NCBI RefSeq assembly: GCF_012933555.1
Contig: NZ_JABBPK010000001.1
Span: 2,954,001-3,018,000 of the forward strand
Length of the DNA stretch: 64,000 nucleotides
Source: Niallia alba
GTDB lineage: Bacteria; Bacillota; Bacilli; Bacillales; Cytobacillaceae
Direction of reading: 5' to 3'
The translations under genes were made by a program, and so were the position numbers. Below, piece after piece: positions 36,170-45,888 of this stretch (the stretch's first letter is position 1; every line of letters starts with the position of its first letter). The notes beneath the pieces were generated by a model, which searched no databases, was not told where the DNA came from, and saw only the letters and a program-made list of their open reading frames with translations.

Positions 36170-36949
36170 TCATTGTTCATTTTTTAGCCAAATTCCATAA
36201 TGAAATTTTGCTGTTTTACGTTTTTGCTGCTCAAATTGGAACTGCTCAAATCTCCTGCTTCTAAAATGATCTTTCAATACTACTCTCTCTTTTGCAGCAC
36301 GCTTTGCATGATGGATTATTTCTTCTCTTAACTCTTCATAATGGGCTAGTTTTTTTAAAGGATGGATTCCAGCAGATGAAATAGTTTCTTCAAACATGGG
36401 ATCAAAATAGACACAATCTATACTATTATCTTCTTTTTTGATTAGCACATCTAACGCATTGGAATGCTTCACTACTATCCTTCGCATCGCTTCATCTATT
36501 GCAGAGTGATTTGTCTCCCATTCTTTTAACCCCGTTTCCACCAGAAATGCAATCACATTGTTTGCTTCTACCCCCTCTACATAGCCATTACTTCCCACTG
36601 CAAAACTTGCAACAATGCTATCGGAAGCAAGACCTAAAGTACAATCTAAAAAACTATTTCCTTTTTTTAAATTGCTTGCTGTGATAAATGGATCTGATTC
36701 CTTTTTTATTAGTCTTTTAATTCGAAACACAGCTGAATTTGGATGAAAAAAGAATGGTTGTGCTATATCAAATGGATAAAATTCAAAACGATTTTTTCCG
36801 ATAACAAGGATATCTGACTGATATTGTAGTTTTAAGTAGTCGATAGATACTTTTTCTCTAACTACAAATTTGCAGTTAAATTCAGCTGCAATTCTTTTTG
36901 CAAGCATCTGCATTTCATTATTTGTTCTACCTGCGGTTGTTACAAGCAT
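36170..36949 (-). CDS. ypiP: Class I SAM-dependent methyltransferase (YpiP)
   Basis: 259 residues. N-terminal region MLVTTAGRTNNEMQMLAKRIA, then a Rossmann methyltransferase core with DCTLGLASDSIVASFAVG (motif I region) and VYFDPMFEE (the DP-x-F catalytic/acceptor motif). The DP[MF]F sequence is also seen in RsmJ-like 16S rRNA m2G methyltransferases, so an RNA substrate is plausible but unproven. Confidence 0.82.
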   Translation of the reverse strand: MLVTTAGRTNNEMQMLAKRIAAEFNCKFVVREKVSIDYLKLQYQSDILVIGKNRFEFYPFDIAQPFFFHPNSAVFRIKRLIKKESDPFITASNLKKGNSFLDCTLGLASDSIVASFAVGSNGYVEGVEANNVIAFLVETGLKEWETNHSAIDEAMRRIVVKHSNALDVLIKKEDNSIDCVYFDPMFEETISSAGIHPLKKLAHYEELREEIIHHAKRAAKERVVLKDHFRSRRFEQFQFEQQKRKTAKFHYGIWLKNEQ

Positions 36950-37096
36950 GTTTTTTCTCCTAAATTCTTTATAATACAGATTTTTAACGGAATGTTAAAA
37001 CCGTTCTTATTGTTTGTTGAAAGTAGATGTTTTAAATGAAATTTTGCATTATTATCAAGTCATTCAAATATTCCAGAGAACTCTTATCTATATCCT

Positions 37097-37105
37097 ACTA
37101 ATATA
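37097..37105. repeat. 9-bp target duplication (ACTAATATA), left of miniature element
   Basis: Identical to 37305-37313. Confidence 0.85.
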
Positions 37106-37304
37106 GAGGGCACTGAAAAACTGGCTAGTTAATGATGATGGACAATAGCCACTTTTTAAACATAAGATGAGGGATTGGTTTTCCGAGGCGTCCGCTCGCT
37201 TTCCATGGGGCGAGCGCCAAGCCTCTCCAAACCAACCTTATTTTCACTTTCAAATATGCTTGCTCTTCATTTCGTTCGAAAAAAAAAAACTTTTTCAGTG
37301 GCTC
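37106..37304. mobile_element. Miniature inverted-repeat transposon M1, copy 1 (199 bp)
   Basis: Ends GAGGGCACTGAAAAA and, on the other strand, GAGCCACTGAAAAA, flanked by the 9-bp duplication ACTAATATA. No transposase inside. The middle has CCGAGGCGTCCGCTCGCTTT and CCATGGGGCGAGCGCCAAGC. It is the reverse-oriented relative of 50181-50402. Confidence 0.88.
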
Positions 37305-37333
37305 ACTAATATACAATAAGAGTCTAAAAAGAA

Positions 37334-37371
37334 AGTTCATGAAAAAAAGGTAAACCCTTTTTCCATGAACT
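37334..37371 (-). terminator. Terminator of brxA
   Basis: AGTTCATGGAAAAAGGG on the minus strand pairs with CCTTTTTTTCATGAACT (one mismatch) and is followed by TTCTTTTT. Confidence 0.75.
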
Positions 37372-37379
37372 ATTTTTGT

Positions 37380-37814
37380 TTAGCAATATTGTTCAAAAGC
37401 TGATACTAGGTTTTCCATTATTGCTTCCATTGTATTTCCTTCAATATCGTAGCGATGAATGAAATGAACGACTTGATTATCTTTAATTAATGCCATTGAT
37501 GGAGAAGATGGCTCGATATCACCGAAGAATTCACGCATTTTTGCTGTTGCTTCTTTTTCTTGACCAGCAAACACTGTTACTAATTGATCTGGTTTCTTTT
37601 CTGAAGCAAGCACTGCTTGTGTAACAGCTGGTCTTGCTAAACCTGCAGCACAGCCACAAACTGAATTAACGACTACTAAAGAAGTTCCTTTGTTTGTTTC
37701 GATAAATTGCTCCACTGCTTCTTCTGTTTGCAATTCTTCAAAACCCGCTTGTGTTAGTTCTGCTCTCATCGGTTTTACCACTTGTTTCATATACTCATCA
37801 TATGCCATTGACAT
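37380..37814 (-). CDS. brxA: Bacilliredoxin BrxA/YphP
   Basis: 144 residues from the ATG at 37814 (MSMAYDEYM…), with GGAGGG upstream; the five extra residues of a longer frame are unlikely. Thioredoxin-like fold with the active-site CGC motif in VVNSVCGCAAGLARPAV, which removes bacillithiol from oxidised protein thiols. Length and sequence closely follow B. subtilis YphP. Confidence 0.95.
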   Translation of the reverse strand: MSMAYDEYMKQVVKPMRAELTQAGFEELQTEEAVEQFIETNKGTSLVVVNSVCGCAAGLARPAVTQAVLASEKKPDQLVTVFAGQEKEATAKMREFFGDIEPSSPSMALIKDNQVVHFIHRYDIEGNTMEAIMENLVSAFEQYC

Positions 37815-37895
37815 ACTAAATCCCTCCAATATCCGTGTTATTATATCCCATTAATATACATTAGAAATGGTCTTCCTGCAATCTTTTAAACCTGT

Positions 37896-39017
37896 TTATT
37901 TTCTTGCTTCCGTCATCTGTTTCCATACAGACCCCTTCGCTTCTTCCCCTAATTCGATTCGTTCAATTGCCAATTTTATTTGCAAGCTAACTTCAAATTC
38001 CGGATCATTTTCATGTACTTTTAATGCCGGAAGGGCTCTTTCATCCCCAACTTCATATAAGAACATCGCTGCTCTCCATCGAACAATCTTGCTTTTATCA
38101 TCTAGTGCTTGCATCATTTCTTCCATCGCTTCAGGAAATCCTAAATCGGACAAACAATCGCCTGCTGTTCGTCGTACAGTTACTGTTTTATCCTTCAAAG
38201 CTTTGTATAAAGAAGGAAGAACGGCAGTATCCTCAATCATGCCTAGGTAAACAGTTGCAAGTCTGCGAATAGATGGTTTTTCATCATCCAGTGCTTTCGT
38301 TAAAACGGAGATATCATCTACTGTAGGATCTTCGCTTTGTTCTAGTTTTTGATATCGAACTTTCCAATCAGGATCTTCTAAATCTGCAAAAGTTAGTTTA
38401 GTTCTAACTCGTATAGGTTTTTCGCTTGCTTCTGTTTGTGGATTTTTAGCATGTTCAATAATTGCATTAATCCTCTCTTGTGGATATGCAGCAACGAGTT
38501 CTTCAATCATAACATTACCAATTTCCTCAAATTCCCCATATCGCACGCCAAAATCTTTCCATTTTCTTGTCATCACAACATTATCTTCAGGAGTACGCAC
38601 TGCTGAAACGGCTTGTATAAATAGTTCAGGTAAGCCGAATCTTCTTTCTTCATTGCCATCTGATAATTTAATTTGCATTGGTATACCTTTATACATTTGA
38701 ACTTGAACGTTGATTTCTCCGAAGTGCTCATTTATCTCTTGCACTTCCTCAGCAGCTTCGTCCTCCCCAAAGACATTGCGCACTTTTGAAAGTAATTCCT
38801 TCCAATCATAGCGGGCATTTCTTTCCACTGCTAGAAAATCAGCTACATGATAGACACCTTTAATTCCTTCAATAGAAAGGATATTTTGAATTAATTCTGG
38901 TGCTTCCGATGAATTATCTCCCTTATAATTATTACTCTTTCCCATTGGCAACTCTTGGTCTAAGTTAATTTTCATAGTATTTGGACTTGGTGTTGGTTCA
39001 ATAGAAATAATTCTCAT
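37896..39017 (-). CDS. ypgR: YpgR: NifU-N-like plus HEAT-repeat protein (conserved virulence factor C family)
   Basis: 373 residues from the ATG at 39017, after AGGGGGATGG; upstream codons to 39125 are not translated in the family. The N-terminus (IISIEPTPSPNTMKINLDQELP) is a scaffold Nfu/NifU-N domain. The C-terminal half has HEAT-like repeats (LATVYLGMIEDTAVLPSLYKAL, TAGDCLSDLGFPEAMEEMMQAL). The S. aureus homologue is CvfC. Biochemical role not defined. Confidence 0.9.
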   Translation of the reverse strand: MRIISIEPTPSPNTMKINLDQELPMGKSNNYKGDNSSEAPELIQNILSIEGIKGVYHVADFLAVERNARYDWKELLSKVRNVFGEDEAAEEVQEINEHFGEINVQVQMYKGIPMQIKLSDGNEERRFGLPELFIQAVSAVRTPEDNVVMTRKWKDFGVRYGEFEEIGNVMIEELVAAYPQERINAIIEHAKNPQTEASEKPIRVRTKLTFADLEDPDWKVRYQKLEQSEDPTVDDISVLTKALDDEKPSIRRLATVYLGMIEDTAVLPSLYKALKDKTVTVRRTAGDCLSDLGFPEAMEEMMQALDDKSKIVRWRAAMFLYEVGDERALPALKVHENDPEFEVSLQIKLAIERIELGEEAKGSVWKQMTEARK

Positions 39018-39200
39018 AATCCATCCCCCTCTTCTTACAACACTTATATTATCATGATTTATTCCTTTTCTTAAAAGAAATAGCTTTCGTATTGTCTTTT
39101 TTCGCCATGATATAATGCTTACCAAAACTCCATTACCTTTTTTGTATAAGCAATCAAATGAGTACTAGCATACTGAAGACATTTTGTAAGTAAATAACTC

Positions 39201-41087
39201 TTACGACATATCGGCTATTTCGGATAAATAACTCCATCGCTCAATAAGATGTTCTAATTTCTCATTTAACTGTTCTTGTTCTTTCATTAATTGAGCAGCT
39301 TTTTCAAAATCACTGCCTGTTTCGGCTAGTTCTGTTTCGATGCTTGCTAGTCGCTCTTCTACGTTTTCAATGTCCTGGTCAATGGATGCCCATTCTCGCT
39401 GTTCGTTATAGCTAAGCTTTACTTTTTTCTCTTTTGGTTCCTTTCTTTGAACTGGTGTTTCCGATTTTTCTTTTATTTGTTGTTCTTCTTTTCTTTCTAC
39501 CTCTAAATATTCACTATAATTTCCATAATATGTGTCTATTACACCATTTCCCTTTAAAATCAACAGCTGTTCGGCAACTTTATCGAGGAAATAGCGATCA
39601 TGGGATACAGTAATAACGACTCCTTTGAAGTCATCTAAGTAATCTTCAAGCACCATTAGAGTTTGTGTATCCAGATCATTTGTCGGCTCATCTAATAAAA
39701 GAACATTTGGTTCCCCCATAAGTATTTTTAATAAATAAAGTCGTCGTCTTTCTCCTCCAGATAACTTTCCGATAATAGTACCATGTGTATGGGGAGGAAA
39801 TAAAAATCTTTCCAGCATCTGTGCAGCTGTAATCACTTTACCGTCTGATGCCTCGATTATTTCTGCTGTTTCTTTTAGATATTCAATCATTCTTTTAGAA
39901 GTATCCATATCTTCACTTTCTTGCGTATAGTAGGCAACTTTTACGGTTTGCCCAATCACTCTTTCACCAGAATCAAGTGATATCTTGCCTGCTAATACAT
40001 TTAAGAAAGTTGATTTACCCGTTCCATTTTTACCGATTATCCCAATTCTATCTCCCGGTTTTACAAGTAAATTAAAGTTATCCAAAATAATTTTATCCTC
40101 AAAATATTTGCTTGCGTCAACCAATTCAAAGACTTGTTTTCCTAATCTACTTCCTTTAAGGGAGATATCCAGTTTGTCTTTTGCTTTAACATTAGCCAAT
40201 GTATCATCCAAAGCATCAAACCGTTGAATTCTTGCTTTTTGCTTTGTAGAACGTGCTTTTGCTCCTCTTCTAATCCATTCTAATTCTCTTCTAAATAAAT
40301 TCTTTTGTTTGTCAATCGTCGCTGCTTCATTTTCTTCCCGAATAGCTTTCGCTTGTAAAAAATCACCGTAGTTTCCTTTATAGCTATAGAGATTTCCTCC
40401 ATCGAGTTCAAACATTCTATTTGTGACACGATCTAAAAAATACCGATCATGTGTTACTAATAAAAGCGCACCAGTATATCTGCTTAAATAGTCTTCCAAC
40501 CATTTAACAGCCTCAAAATCAAGATGGTTTGTTGGTTCATCTAAAATTAGTAAATCTGGCTCTTGAATAAGAACTTGCGCTAAAGCTACTCTTTTCTTTT
40601 GCCCCCCTGACAATTCTCCAACTTTCTTTTCAAAATTAGTAATTCCTAACTTCATTAGTACAGTTTTTGCATTTGTATGAACTTCCCAGCCATTTAAGGC
40701 ATCCATTCTTTTTTGCAGATCAAACAGCCTTTCATGAAGCTGATTGTTTTCCGGATCATTGTTGATTTCTATTAATATCGCTTCGTACGCTTTAATTAGT
40801 GATAACACTGGCGCATCACCAGCATATACTTGATTTAAAACAGTAAGCTCAGGGCTTAGTTCCGGACTTTGTGCAGAATAGGCAATCCGATAATCTTTCG
40901 GTGCTATTATTTCTCCTTCATCTGGAAGATCAATACCAACAACGATTTTTAATAAAGAAGATTTTCCAGTACCATTTATGCCAATTAAACCGACACGTTC
41001 CTTTTCACTTATCGAAAAGGAAATGTTTTCAAATAATTTTTTCTCTCCATATGTTTTTGTTACATTTTCAATTAAAATACTTTTCAT
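39201..41087 (-). CDS. ABC-F family ATPase (Uup-type)
   Basis: About 628 residues from the ATG at 41087 (MKSILIENVTK…), which overlaps the ypgQ end by 20 bp. Two nucleotide-binding domains: Walker A GINGTGKSS and GKNGTGKST; signatures LSGGQKKRVALAQ and LSGGERRRLYLL; Walker B LLILDEPTNHLDF and VLLLDEPTNDLDT. The linker has the basic ARSTKQKARIQRFDAL. A C-terminal coiled coil (about 560-625) is Uup-like. ABC-F proteins act on ribosomes in translation or antibiotic protection, not transport. No attenuator is visible in front, so a housekeeping role is likelier than resistance. Confidence 0.92.
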   Translation of the reverse strand: MKSILIENVTKTYGEKKLFENISFSISEKERVGLIGINGTGKSSLLKIVVGIDLPDEGEIIAPKDYRIAYSAQSPELSPELTVLNQVYAGDAPVLSLIKAYEAILIEINNDPENNQLHERLFDLQKRMDALNGWEVHTNAKTVLMKLGITNFEKKVGELSGGQKKRVALAQVLIQEPDLLILDEPTNHLDFEAVKWLEDYLSRYTGALLLVTHDRYFLDRVTNRMFELDGGNLYSYKGNYGDFLQAKAIREENEAATIDKQKNLFRRELEWIRRGAKARSTKQKARIQRFDALDDTLANVKAKDKLDISLKGSRLGKQVFELVDASKYFEDKIILDNFNLLVKPGDRIGIIGKNGTGKSTFLNVLAGKISLDSGERVIGQTVKVAYYTQESEDMDTSKRMIEYLKETAEIIEASDGKVITAAQMLERFLFPPHTHGTIIGKLSGGERRRLYLLKILMGEPNVLLLDEPTNDLDTQTLMVLEDYLDDFKGVVITVSHDRYFLDKVAEQLLILKGNGVIDTYYGNYSEYLEVERKEEQQIKEKSETPVQRKEPKEKKVKLSYNEQREWASIDQDIENVEERLASIETELAETGSDFEKAAQLMKEQEQLNEKLEHLIERWSYLSEIADMS

Positions 41088-41724
41088 CTTGTACATTCCA
41101 TTCTTTATAAAATTCTTGTAGAAAACTTTCCATAAACAGATGCCTTGCTTCTGCGATTTTTCTAGCACTATCTGTATGTAAAAGGTTTTTGATTTTTAAT
41201 AGCTTCTCATAGAAATGATGAATGGATGAAGAGTTATTTTTCCGATATTCCTCTTCTGTCATCTTTTGTCTTATCGATAAGGAAGGATCATAAATAGGAC
41301 TTCCTACGCTTCCACCGTAAGCAAATGTTCTAGCAATACCAAGTGCTCCGATTGCATCTAATCGATCAGCATCTTGAACTATTTTTGCATCTAGGCTTTC
41401 GGGAAATATCCCATTTCCCCCTTTGAAACCAACCGATGATATGATGGTGATAATCTGCTCCTTCTCGTGATTATCTATCGAAATACATGCTAGAATGTTA
41501 GCCAACTTCTGTTGACCCTCTTCTTTTGAATTATTTAATTTTTCATCTGAAATATCATGTAATAACGCGGCAAGCTCGATTGACCTGGAATAGCCATTTC
41601 CCTCTTTTTCGGAGAGCAATAAAGCCATTTTCCGAACTCTATCAACATGATACCAGTCATGGCCGCTTGTATCTTTTTCCATCTCTAGTTTCACCAATTT
41701 TTCTACTTTGGTAATAATATTCAT
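41068..41724 (-). CDS. ypgQ: HD-domain phosphohydrolase YpgQ
   Basis: 218 residues. HD motif ALLHDISDEKLNN (His-Asp), first His in TSGHDWYHVDRVRKMA and final Asp in QDADRLDAIGALGIART give the metal site. B. subtilis YpgQ is a (d)NTP pyrophosphohydrolase, so the same reaction is expected. Its 3' end overlaps the ABC-F gene start. Confidence 0.93.
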   Translation of the reverse strand: MNIITKVEKLVKLEMEKDTSGHDWYHVDRVRKMALLLSEKEGNGYSRSIELAALLHDISDEKLNNSKEEGQQKLANILACISIDNHEKEQIITIISSVGFKGGNGIFPESLDAKIVQDADRLDAIGALGIARTFAYGGSVGSPIYDPSLSIRQKMTEEEYRKNNSSSIHHFYEKLLKIKNLLHTDSARKIAEARHLFMESFLQEFYKEWNVQDEKYFN

Positions 41725-41813
41725 TTCATTTCACATCCAGCAATCCTATTATGAACATATTGTATCATGAAAACTAGTTTTTCGAATAAGAAAGAGTGTC
41801 ACACTCCATATAC

Positions 41814-41859
41814 AAAAAGCCAAGTCGGAACTGTTTCACCATTCCAACTTAGCTTTTTC
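41814..41859 (-). terminator. Terminator of the GNAT-amidohydrolase operon
   Basis: GAAAAAGCTAAGTTGGAA pairs imperfectly with TTCCGACTTGGCTTTTTG on the minus strand. Confidence 0.65.
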
Positions 41860-41874
41860 ATCTCTATTAAAACC

Positions 41875-42735
41875 TTATTCTGTGCTTATAAAAGGTTTTA
41901 TTTTGGGAAATACTTTCAATGCTGTTCGATAAAATACATCCTCATGATAAACTTCAGGTATTAGCTTTCTAACAAAGTTGATATATGGAGCAAATGGAGC
42001 TAGCGGCCAATCTGTGCCGAAAAGCAGCTTATCATATGAATGAGAAAAAACGAGGGCATGGCGCAAATGGTCAAGAAAAATCCCTTCATGAGCCTCTTCC
42101 AGTTCTTTCTCTGTTCCAACGATTAAACCAGATAAATCTGCATACACATTTGAATTTTTATAAATTATTTCGGCACCAGTCAATGTCCATGGATCACCAA
42201 AATGGGCCATCATGAAATTAACATCACGGTGCTTAACAGCCACTTCGTCAATAGCTAAAGGATGAGCATATTTTAAAAATCCTCTCTCCGAATAAGTATC
42301 TCCTGTATGAAAAACGACTGGTAATTGATACTTCTCTGCAAGTTTGTATACTGGTTCATACACTTCATCATAAGCATAAAACGGATAATAGCCTAAATAA
42401 ATTTTAATTCCAACCACATTCGGCTTTTGAATCTCAATCTCAAGCCTTTCCTGTGCCGACACATCCATATCATATGGATTTATGCCAGCACAATAGACTA
42501 CATTTTCAGGAATCAATAAATCTAAATCTAGCCCCATCGGTGTTTGTGCATGATAATCAGGAAAACCCATCTGTGGAGTTTCTGTAACCCCCATTCCAAT
42601 CGCAAGGACAATATTAGCATCCTTCATTTCTTTTTTAATTCCTTCATAACTATAATCTACAAAAGAAAGATTCTTCGCCGTATCTTTAAACGATTCTATA
42701 CTTGAGTAATGTATATGGGCATCAATTATTTTCAT
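41875..42735 (-). CDS. Amidohydrolase-2 family metal hydrolase
   Basis: 286 residues. TIM-barrel metal motif DAHIHY (His 7, His 9), VVFHTGDTYS, VNFMMAHFGDPW and LLFGTDWPLAPF (catalytic Asp). These mark the amidohydrolase-2 branch that includes decarboxylases and lactonases (ACMSD-like). Substrate not predictable. 16 bp after the GNAT-fusion gene, so co-transcribed. Confidence 0.88.
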   Translation of the reverse strand: MKIIDAHIHYSSIESFKDTAKNLSFVDYSYEGIKKEMKDANIVLAIGMGVTETPQMGFPDYHAQTPMGLDLDLLIPENVVYCAGINPYDMDVSAQERLEIEIQKPNVVGIKIYLGYYPFYAYDEVYEPVYKLAEKYQLPVVFHTGDTYSERGFLKYAHPLAIDEVAVKHRDVNFMMAHFGDPWTLTGAEIIYKNSNVYADLSGLIVGTEKELEEAHEGIFLDHLRHALVFSHSYDKLLFGTDWPLAPFAPYINFVRKLIPEVYHEDVFYRTALKVFPKIKPFISTE

Positions 42736-42751
42736 CCATGTATTCCCTTTC

Positions 42752-45700
42752 TTAAAATCCTATTCTTCTCACTTGATCAACTAAAGATGGAGAAATTTCT
42801 TCTTTTGTAAACAATAAATAGTTTGGTTCTGTGAGTAAGCGATTATTTGTTCTTTTACATTTAGCAAAGGAAATCAACTGTATCGCATCCTTATTACTAT
42901 AAAACTCTATATCTCTTGATTGATCACTTGCGATATAGTAAAGCTTTTCTGCTCCTAGCGATAAATAGTAATGATCCTTTATATTGACTTCTTGTTCTTC
43001 GTCAGCCACCATAAATTGTTTATTTCTCACTTTATCATCTTTAATATGGAGCACACTTTTTTCCTGTTCGTTACAGGTTATAAACAGGTTTGTATGCCAA
43101 TTCTCCTCTGCCATTCGATTGCCCGCATCATCTATTATTTCTACAAAAGTTATAAGTAAAGGTAAGCCTTGCATTGTGACAAAATATTGAACATACTTAA
43201 GTCCCTTCCATTTATGATGATGCTGAATTGTTGTTACTAGCTTCAAACCTGACCATTCATTTTGATGAATATCCTTTAAACTAGTAAACTCACAAGTTGT
43301 CACTTCCTTTAATAAGGAAAATGCATTTAAATCCGGTGGTCCATTTTTTATGCCGCCACCCCATGGGTTCCACCAGCTTTTTGCAATAGGTTTAGGAAAG
43401 GAATGGTCTAGCCATTGTTTCCCATTTACTTCTAGTGAATAAACACCTGGATAATAATCAGGAGAAGCTTTAAAAGACACTATCCCGTTTGAAACACGAT
43501 AAACAGTTAATCCTTCTTCTTCTAAACTTTCTGTTGTAATATCCCTTTCACTTGGCACAAAAAACAAACCATCTGTGTCTATTTCCTTTGTCGGCAAGGA
43601 AATAGTTGTTTGAATTTTATTTATACCTGTCTGAACAGCATTCTGGGGCATGATTTGGTATATTTCCGATTCCTCTGAATTAATCGGGAATGGATCTTCT
43701 TGCTTTTCATTAATAGTAATTGCCATATCTCCATTTAACGGTTGATTTCTAAAGGTTTTCACCTTTACTTTCAAGTCATTATGTTTATTTAAAATAAGAT
43801 TTCCTTCGTTAAACTCAACTACCGTTTCCTGGACAACCGTGCTTTCTCGTTCTCTCATCATTCCTTCAGAAGCTAACTCCCACTGTTGCCATTTACGATA
43901 AGCGCCGATGTTCAAACAAATAGGTGAAAAATCGAATGATTCATTCATTCTGAGCTCGCGAGTAGACTCGATATGCATTTTCCAATTGTCCATTTTGATG
44001 TGGGCATCTTTATCCCATGCGACTCCAAATGGAATAGAGCCTTTAGAAGAAAAATACCAATTTCCTGTTATATCTTTCGAGTTTAATTCAAATGGAAGTA
44101 CGGTATTCCATTCATTAAAGAAAACAACTCTACCATTTATAGGAAAATATAGATTCTGCCAAGAATCATAAAATGTTTCCTGTAAGCTAACTTCCTTTTT
44201 TACCAAGCTATTATTAGTAACCGTTACCCAACGTTTAATAAAACCTTCTGCGAATAGTTGATTCGTTAGAATAATATCCATACCAGGATAGTCACCAGAC
44301 TTAAAGAATAGCTTTAAAGCAATACTATTCCCAGTTTTTGCTGTACTCACCTGATAAGGTTTTTGTTTAGACAACTCATTTGAAAAAGGTTTACCAATGG
44401 ATGGTGCAAATATAGCAAAGTCTGTATCTACAATTTCCGTCGTTTGGTCTACTTTATTTATCGAAAATTGATGTGGACCATTGTATACCTTCCAATTCTT
44501 ATCATTTTCAACGATAAACTGTTCTCCAATTCCCTTTAAGCCAATGCTAATTTCTTTTTCGATCGTTAATACTTCCTGCTCAACTTCAAAAATTTCACAT
44601 GTAAACCTTTCTTTAAAACTACCACAATTTTTCACTCGGACTGGAATCCGTATCCATTTTTTCTCTTTTTTTGCTAGTGTGAAAGTAAACTTATCACCCG
44701 TAAAATGCAAGTGCTCATTCGTTGGAATGGTAAGTCTTCCGGTAATGTCTTTATCTAAATTGTTTTTTACCTCTAAATCTAAATAAGTATTCATTCCTTT
44801 AGCTAAAATAGCCTCTATTTCCTTTGTCTCTATAGAAAGTGGCGATTTAGGTAAGACTCCTACTTGTAAACTAGTCTTCATACCATTTATGCTGAGAGCA
44901 ACTTTTAATACTGGAAACGTTTTTCCTTCCACAGGTTCTACCCCTTCTGCTATCACAAAAGACGCTGGAAAGGATAGTTCTTCGTTCGCCTTTACCTCTA
45001 TTGTTTTAGAAAAACTGCATTGAATTCTGCCATGGTTTTCTGCCAAAGCTTGCAGAGAAACGAGATTTGTCGTCTTATTTTTTATTTTTAAATAGACTTG
45101 ATGCTCTATTTCTTCTATACATTCATGATTTTTCATTGTTAATTCAATCTGAAAATCTTTTGTTTCAATAGAGCTGATCCCTCTACCTGTCTTTTCAAAT
45201 TTTACAATAACGGATTCCTGCTCTTTTTGCCAAATATATTCATAATGGGTAAAGCCATTTTCCAACACTCCATCTGGCTTTATATCCAGATTTCTTTGCA
45301 AATCTGCATACCAGTCCATCTCTTTTAAATAATGATTTAGTAAATCATCATTTCTAACTGTTGGGATGAAATTCATTAAGTGTGTGTATTTGTCATTATC
45401 CTCCCAAAAGAAACCGCATCGTTTATACAACGGAACCGCCTTTAAATTACCTGCCCATGTATATAAATCTAGCCTCGGCCATTTTTGCTCTATCGCCACA
45501 TTAAGGGCATGTAATAATAATTTTTTTCCTACTTTCTTGCCATGTAAGTCTGGACGAACATTTAACAAGGGGACATACAATGCTCCTACATCTTCTTTAT
45601 AAACAGAAAGTCCACAATATCCGACTACTTCCTCTCCAAGAACCGCTAAGAAAGTATCAAGATTATCTGAGCTTTGCTGTTGATCACGCACTTGTTCTTC

Positions 45701-45823
45701 TGTTTTTCCTGTTCCTCCCCATGAATCTTTACTCTTCATCCACATATCCGCCACATTACGAGCCAATCCATCGTGATAGCTGACAATTTTTATTGTTTGT
45801 GAATCTTCTTGTACTTTTTCCAC
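42752..45823 (-). CDS. GNAT acetyltransferase fused to a large β-rich region, 1023 residues
   Basis: GTG start at 45823, coupled to a 21-residue frame (TAGTG) with GAGGG upstream. The first 150 residues are a GNAT domain: EEVVGYCGLSVY and VRPDLHGKKVGKKLLLHALNVA (acetyl-CoA loop), then WAGNLKAVPLYKRCGFF. About 850 residues of mainly β-type sequence follow, with repeated 'LEVKNNLDKDITGRLTIP'-like blocks resembling Ig-like/NEW3 (COG1470) domains (about 230-430). A carbohydrate-processing-like β-sandwich follows (TQELFAEGFIKRWVTVTNNS-like region about 520-720, and WWNPWGGGIKNGPPDLNAF near 810). No signal peptide. Function of the fusion unknown; sugar-conjugate modification is possible. Confidence 0.8.
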   Translation of the reverse strand: MEKVQEDSQTIKIVSYHDGLARNVADMWMKSKDSWGGTGKTEEQVRDQQQSSDNLDTFLAVLGEEVVGYCGLSVYKEDVGALYVPLLNVRPDLHGKKVGKKLLLHALNVAIEQKWPRLDLYTWAGNLKAVPLYKRCGFFWEDNDKYTHLMNFIPTVRNDDLLNHYLKEMDWYADLQRNLDIKPDGVLENGFTHYEYIWQKEQESVIVKFEKTGRGISSIETKDFQIELTMKNHECIEEIEHQVYLKIKNKTTNLVSLQALAENHGRIQCSFSKTIEVKANEELSFPASFVIAEGVEPVEGKTFPVLKVALSINGMKTSLQVGVLPKSPLSIETKEIEAILAKGMNTYLDLEVKNNLDKDITGRLTIPTNEHLHFTGDKFTFTLAKKEKKWIRIPVRVKNCGSFKERFTCEIFEVEQEVLTIEKEISIGLKGIGEQFIVENDKNWKVYNGPHQFSINKVDQTTEIVDTDFAIFAPSIGKPFSNELSKQKPYQVSTAKTGNSIALKLFFKSGDYPGMDIILTNQLFAEGFIKRWVTVTNNSLVKKEVSLQETFYDSWQNLYFPINGRVVFFNEWNTVLPFELNSKDITGNWYFSSKGSIPFGVAWDKDAHIKMDNWKMHIESTRELRMNESFDFSPICLNIGAYRKWQQWELASEGMMRERESTVVQETVVEFNEGNLILNKHNDLKVKVKTFRNQPLNGDMAITINEKQEDPFPINSEESEIYQIMPQNAVQTGINKIQTTISLPTKEIDTDGLFFVPSERDITTESLEEEGLTVYRVSNGIVSFKASPDYYPGVYSLEVNGKQWLDHSFPKPIAKSWWNPWGGGIKNGPPDLNAFSLLKEVTTCEFTSLKDIHQNEWSGLKLVTTIQHHHKWKGLKYVQYFVTMQGLPLLITFVEIIDDAGNRMAEENWHTNLFITCNEQEKSVLHIKDDKVRNKQFMVADEEQEVNIKDHYYLSLGAEKLYYIASDQSRDIEFYSNKDAIQLISFAKCKRTNNRLLTEPNYLLFTKEEISPSLVDQVRRIGF

Positions 45824-45888
45824 TAAGAACCCTCATTCCTCTTATTTTGAATTTTTGTTTGTACATTAACTTCTTTATTATGTTTCAT
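45823..45888 (-). CDS. 21-residue upstream coupled frame
   Basis: ATG at 45888 follows AAGGAGGAGATAGCT. Its TAG shares a base with the GTG of the next gene. The short polar product (MKHNKEVNVQTKIQNKRNEG) has no recognisable family. It may act as a translational coupler for the large gene. Confidence 0.45.
   Translation of the reverse strand: MKHNKEVNVQTKIQNKRNEGS

Noticed and set aside
39201-41087. Antibiotic-resistance ABC-F with attenuator
   Set aside because: The start lies inside ypgQ, with no leader peptide or terminator, and a Uup-like C-terminal coiled coil suggests a housekeeping type.
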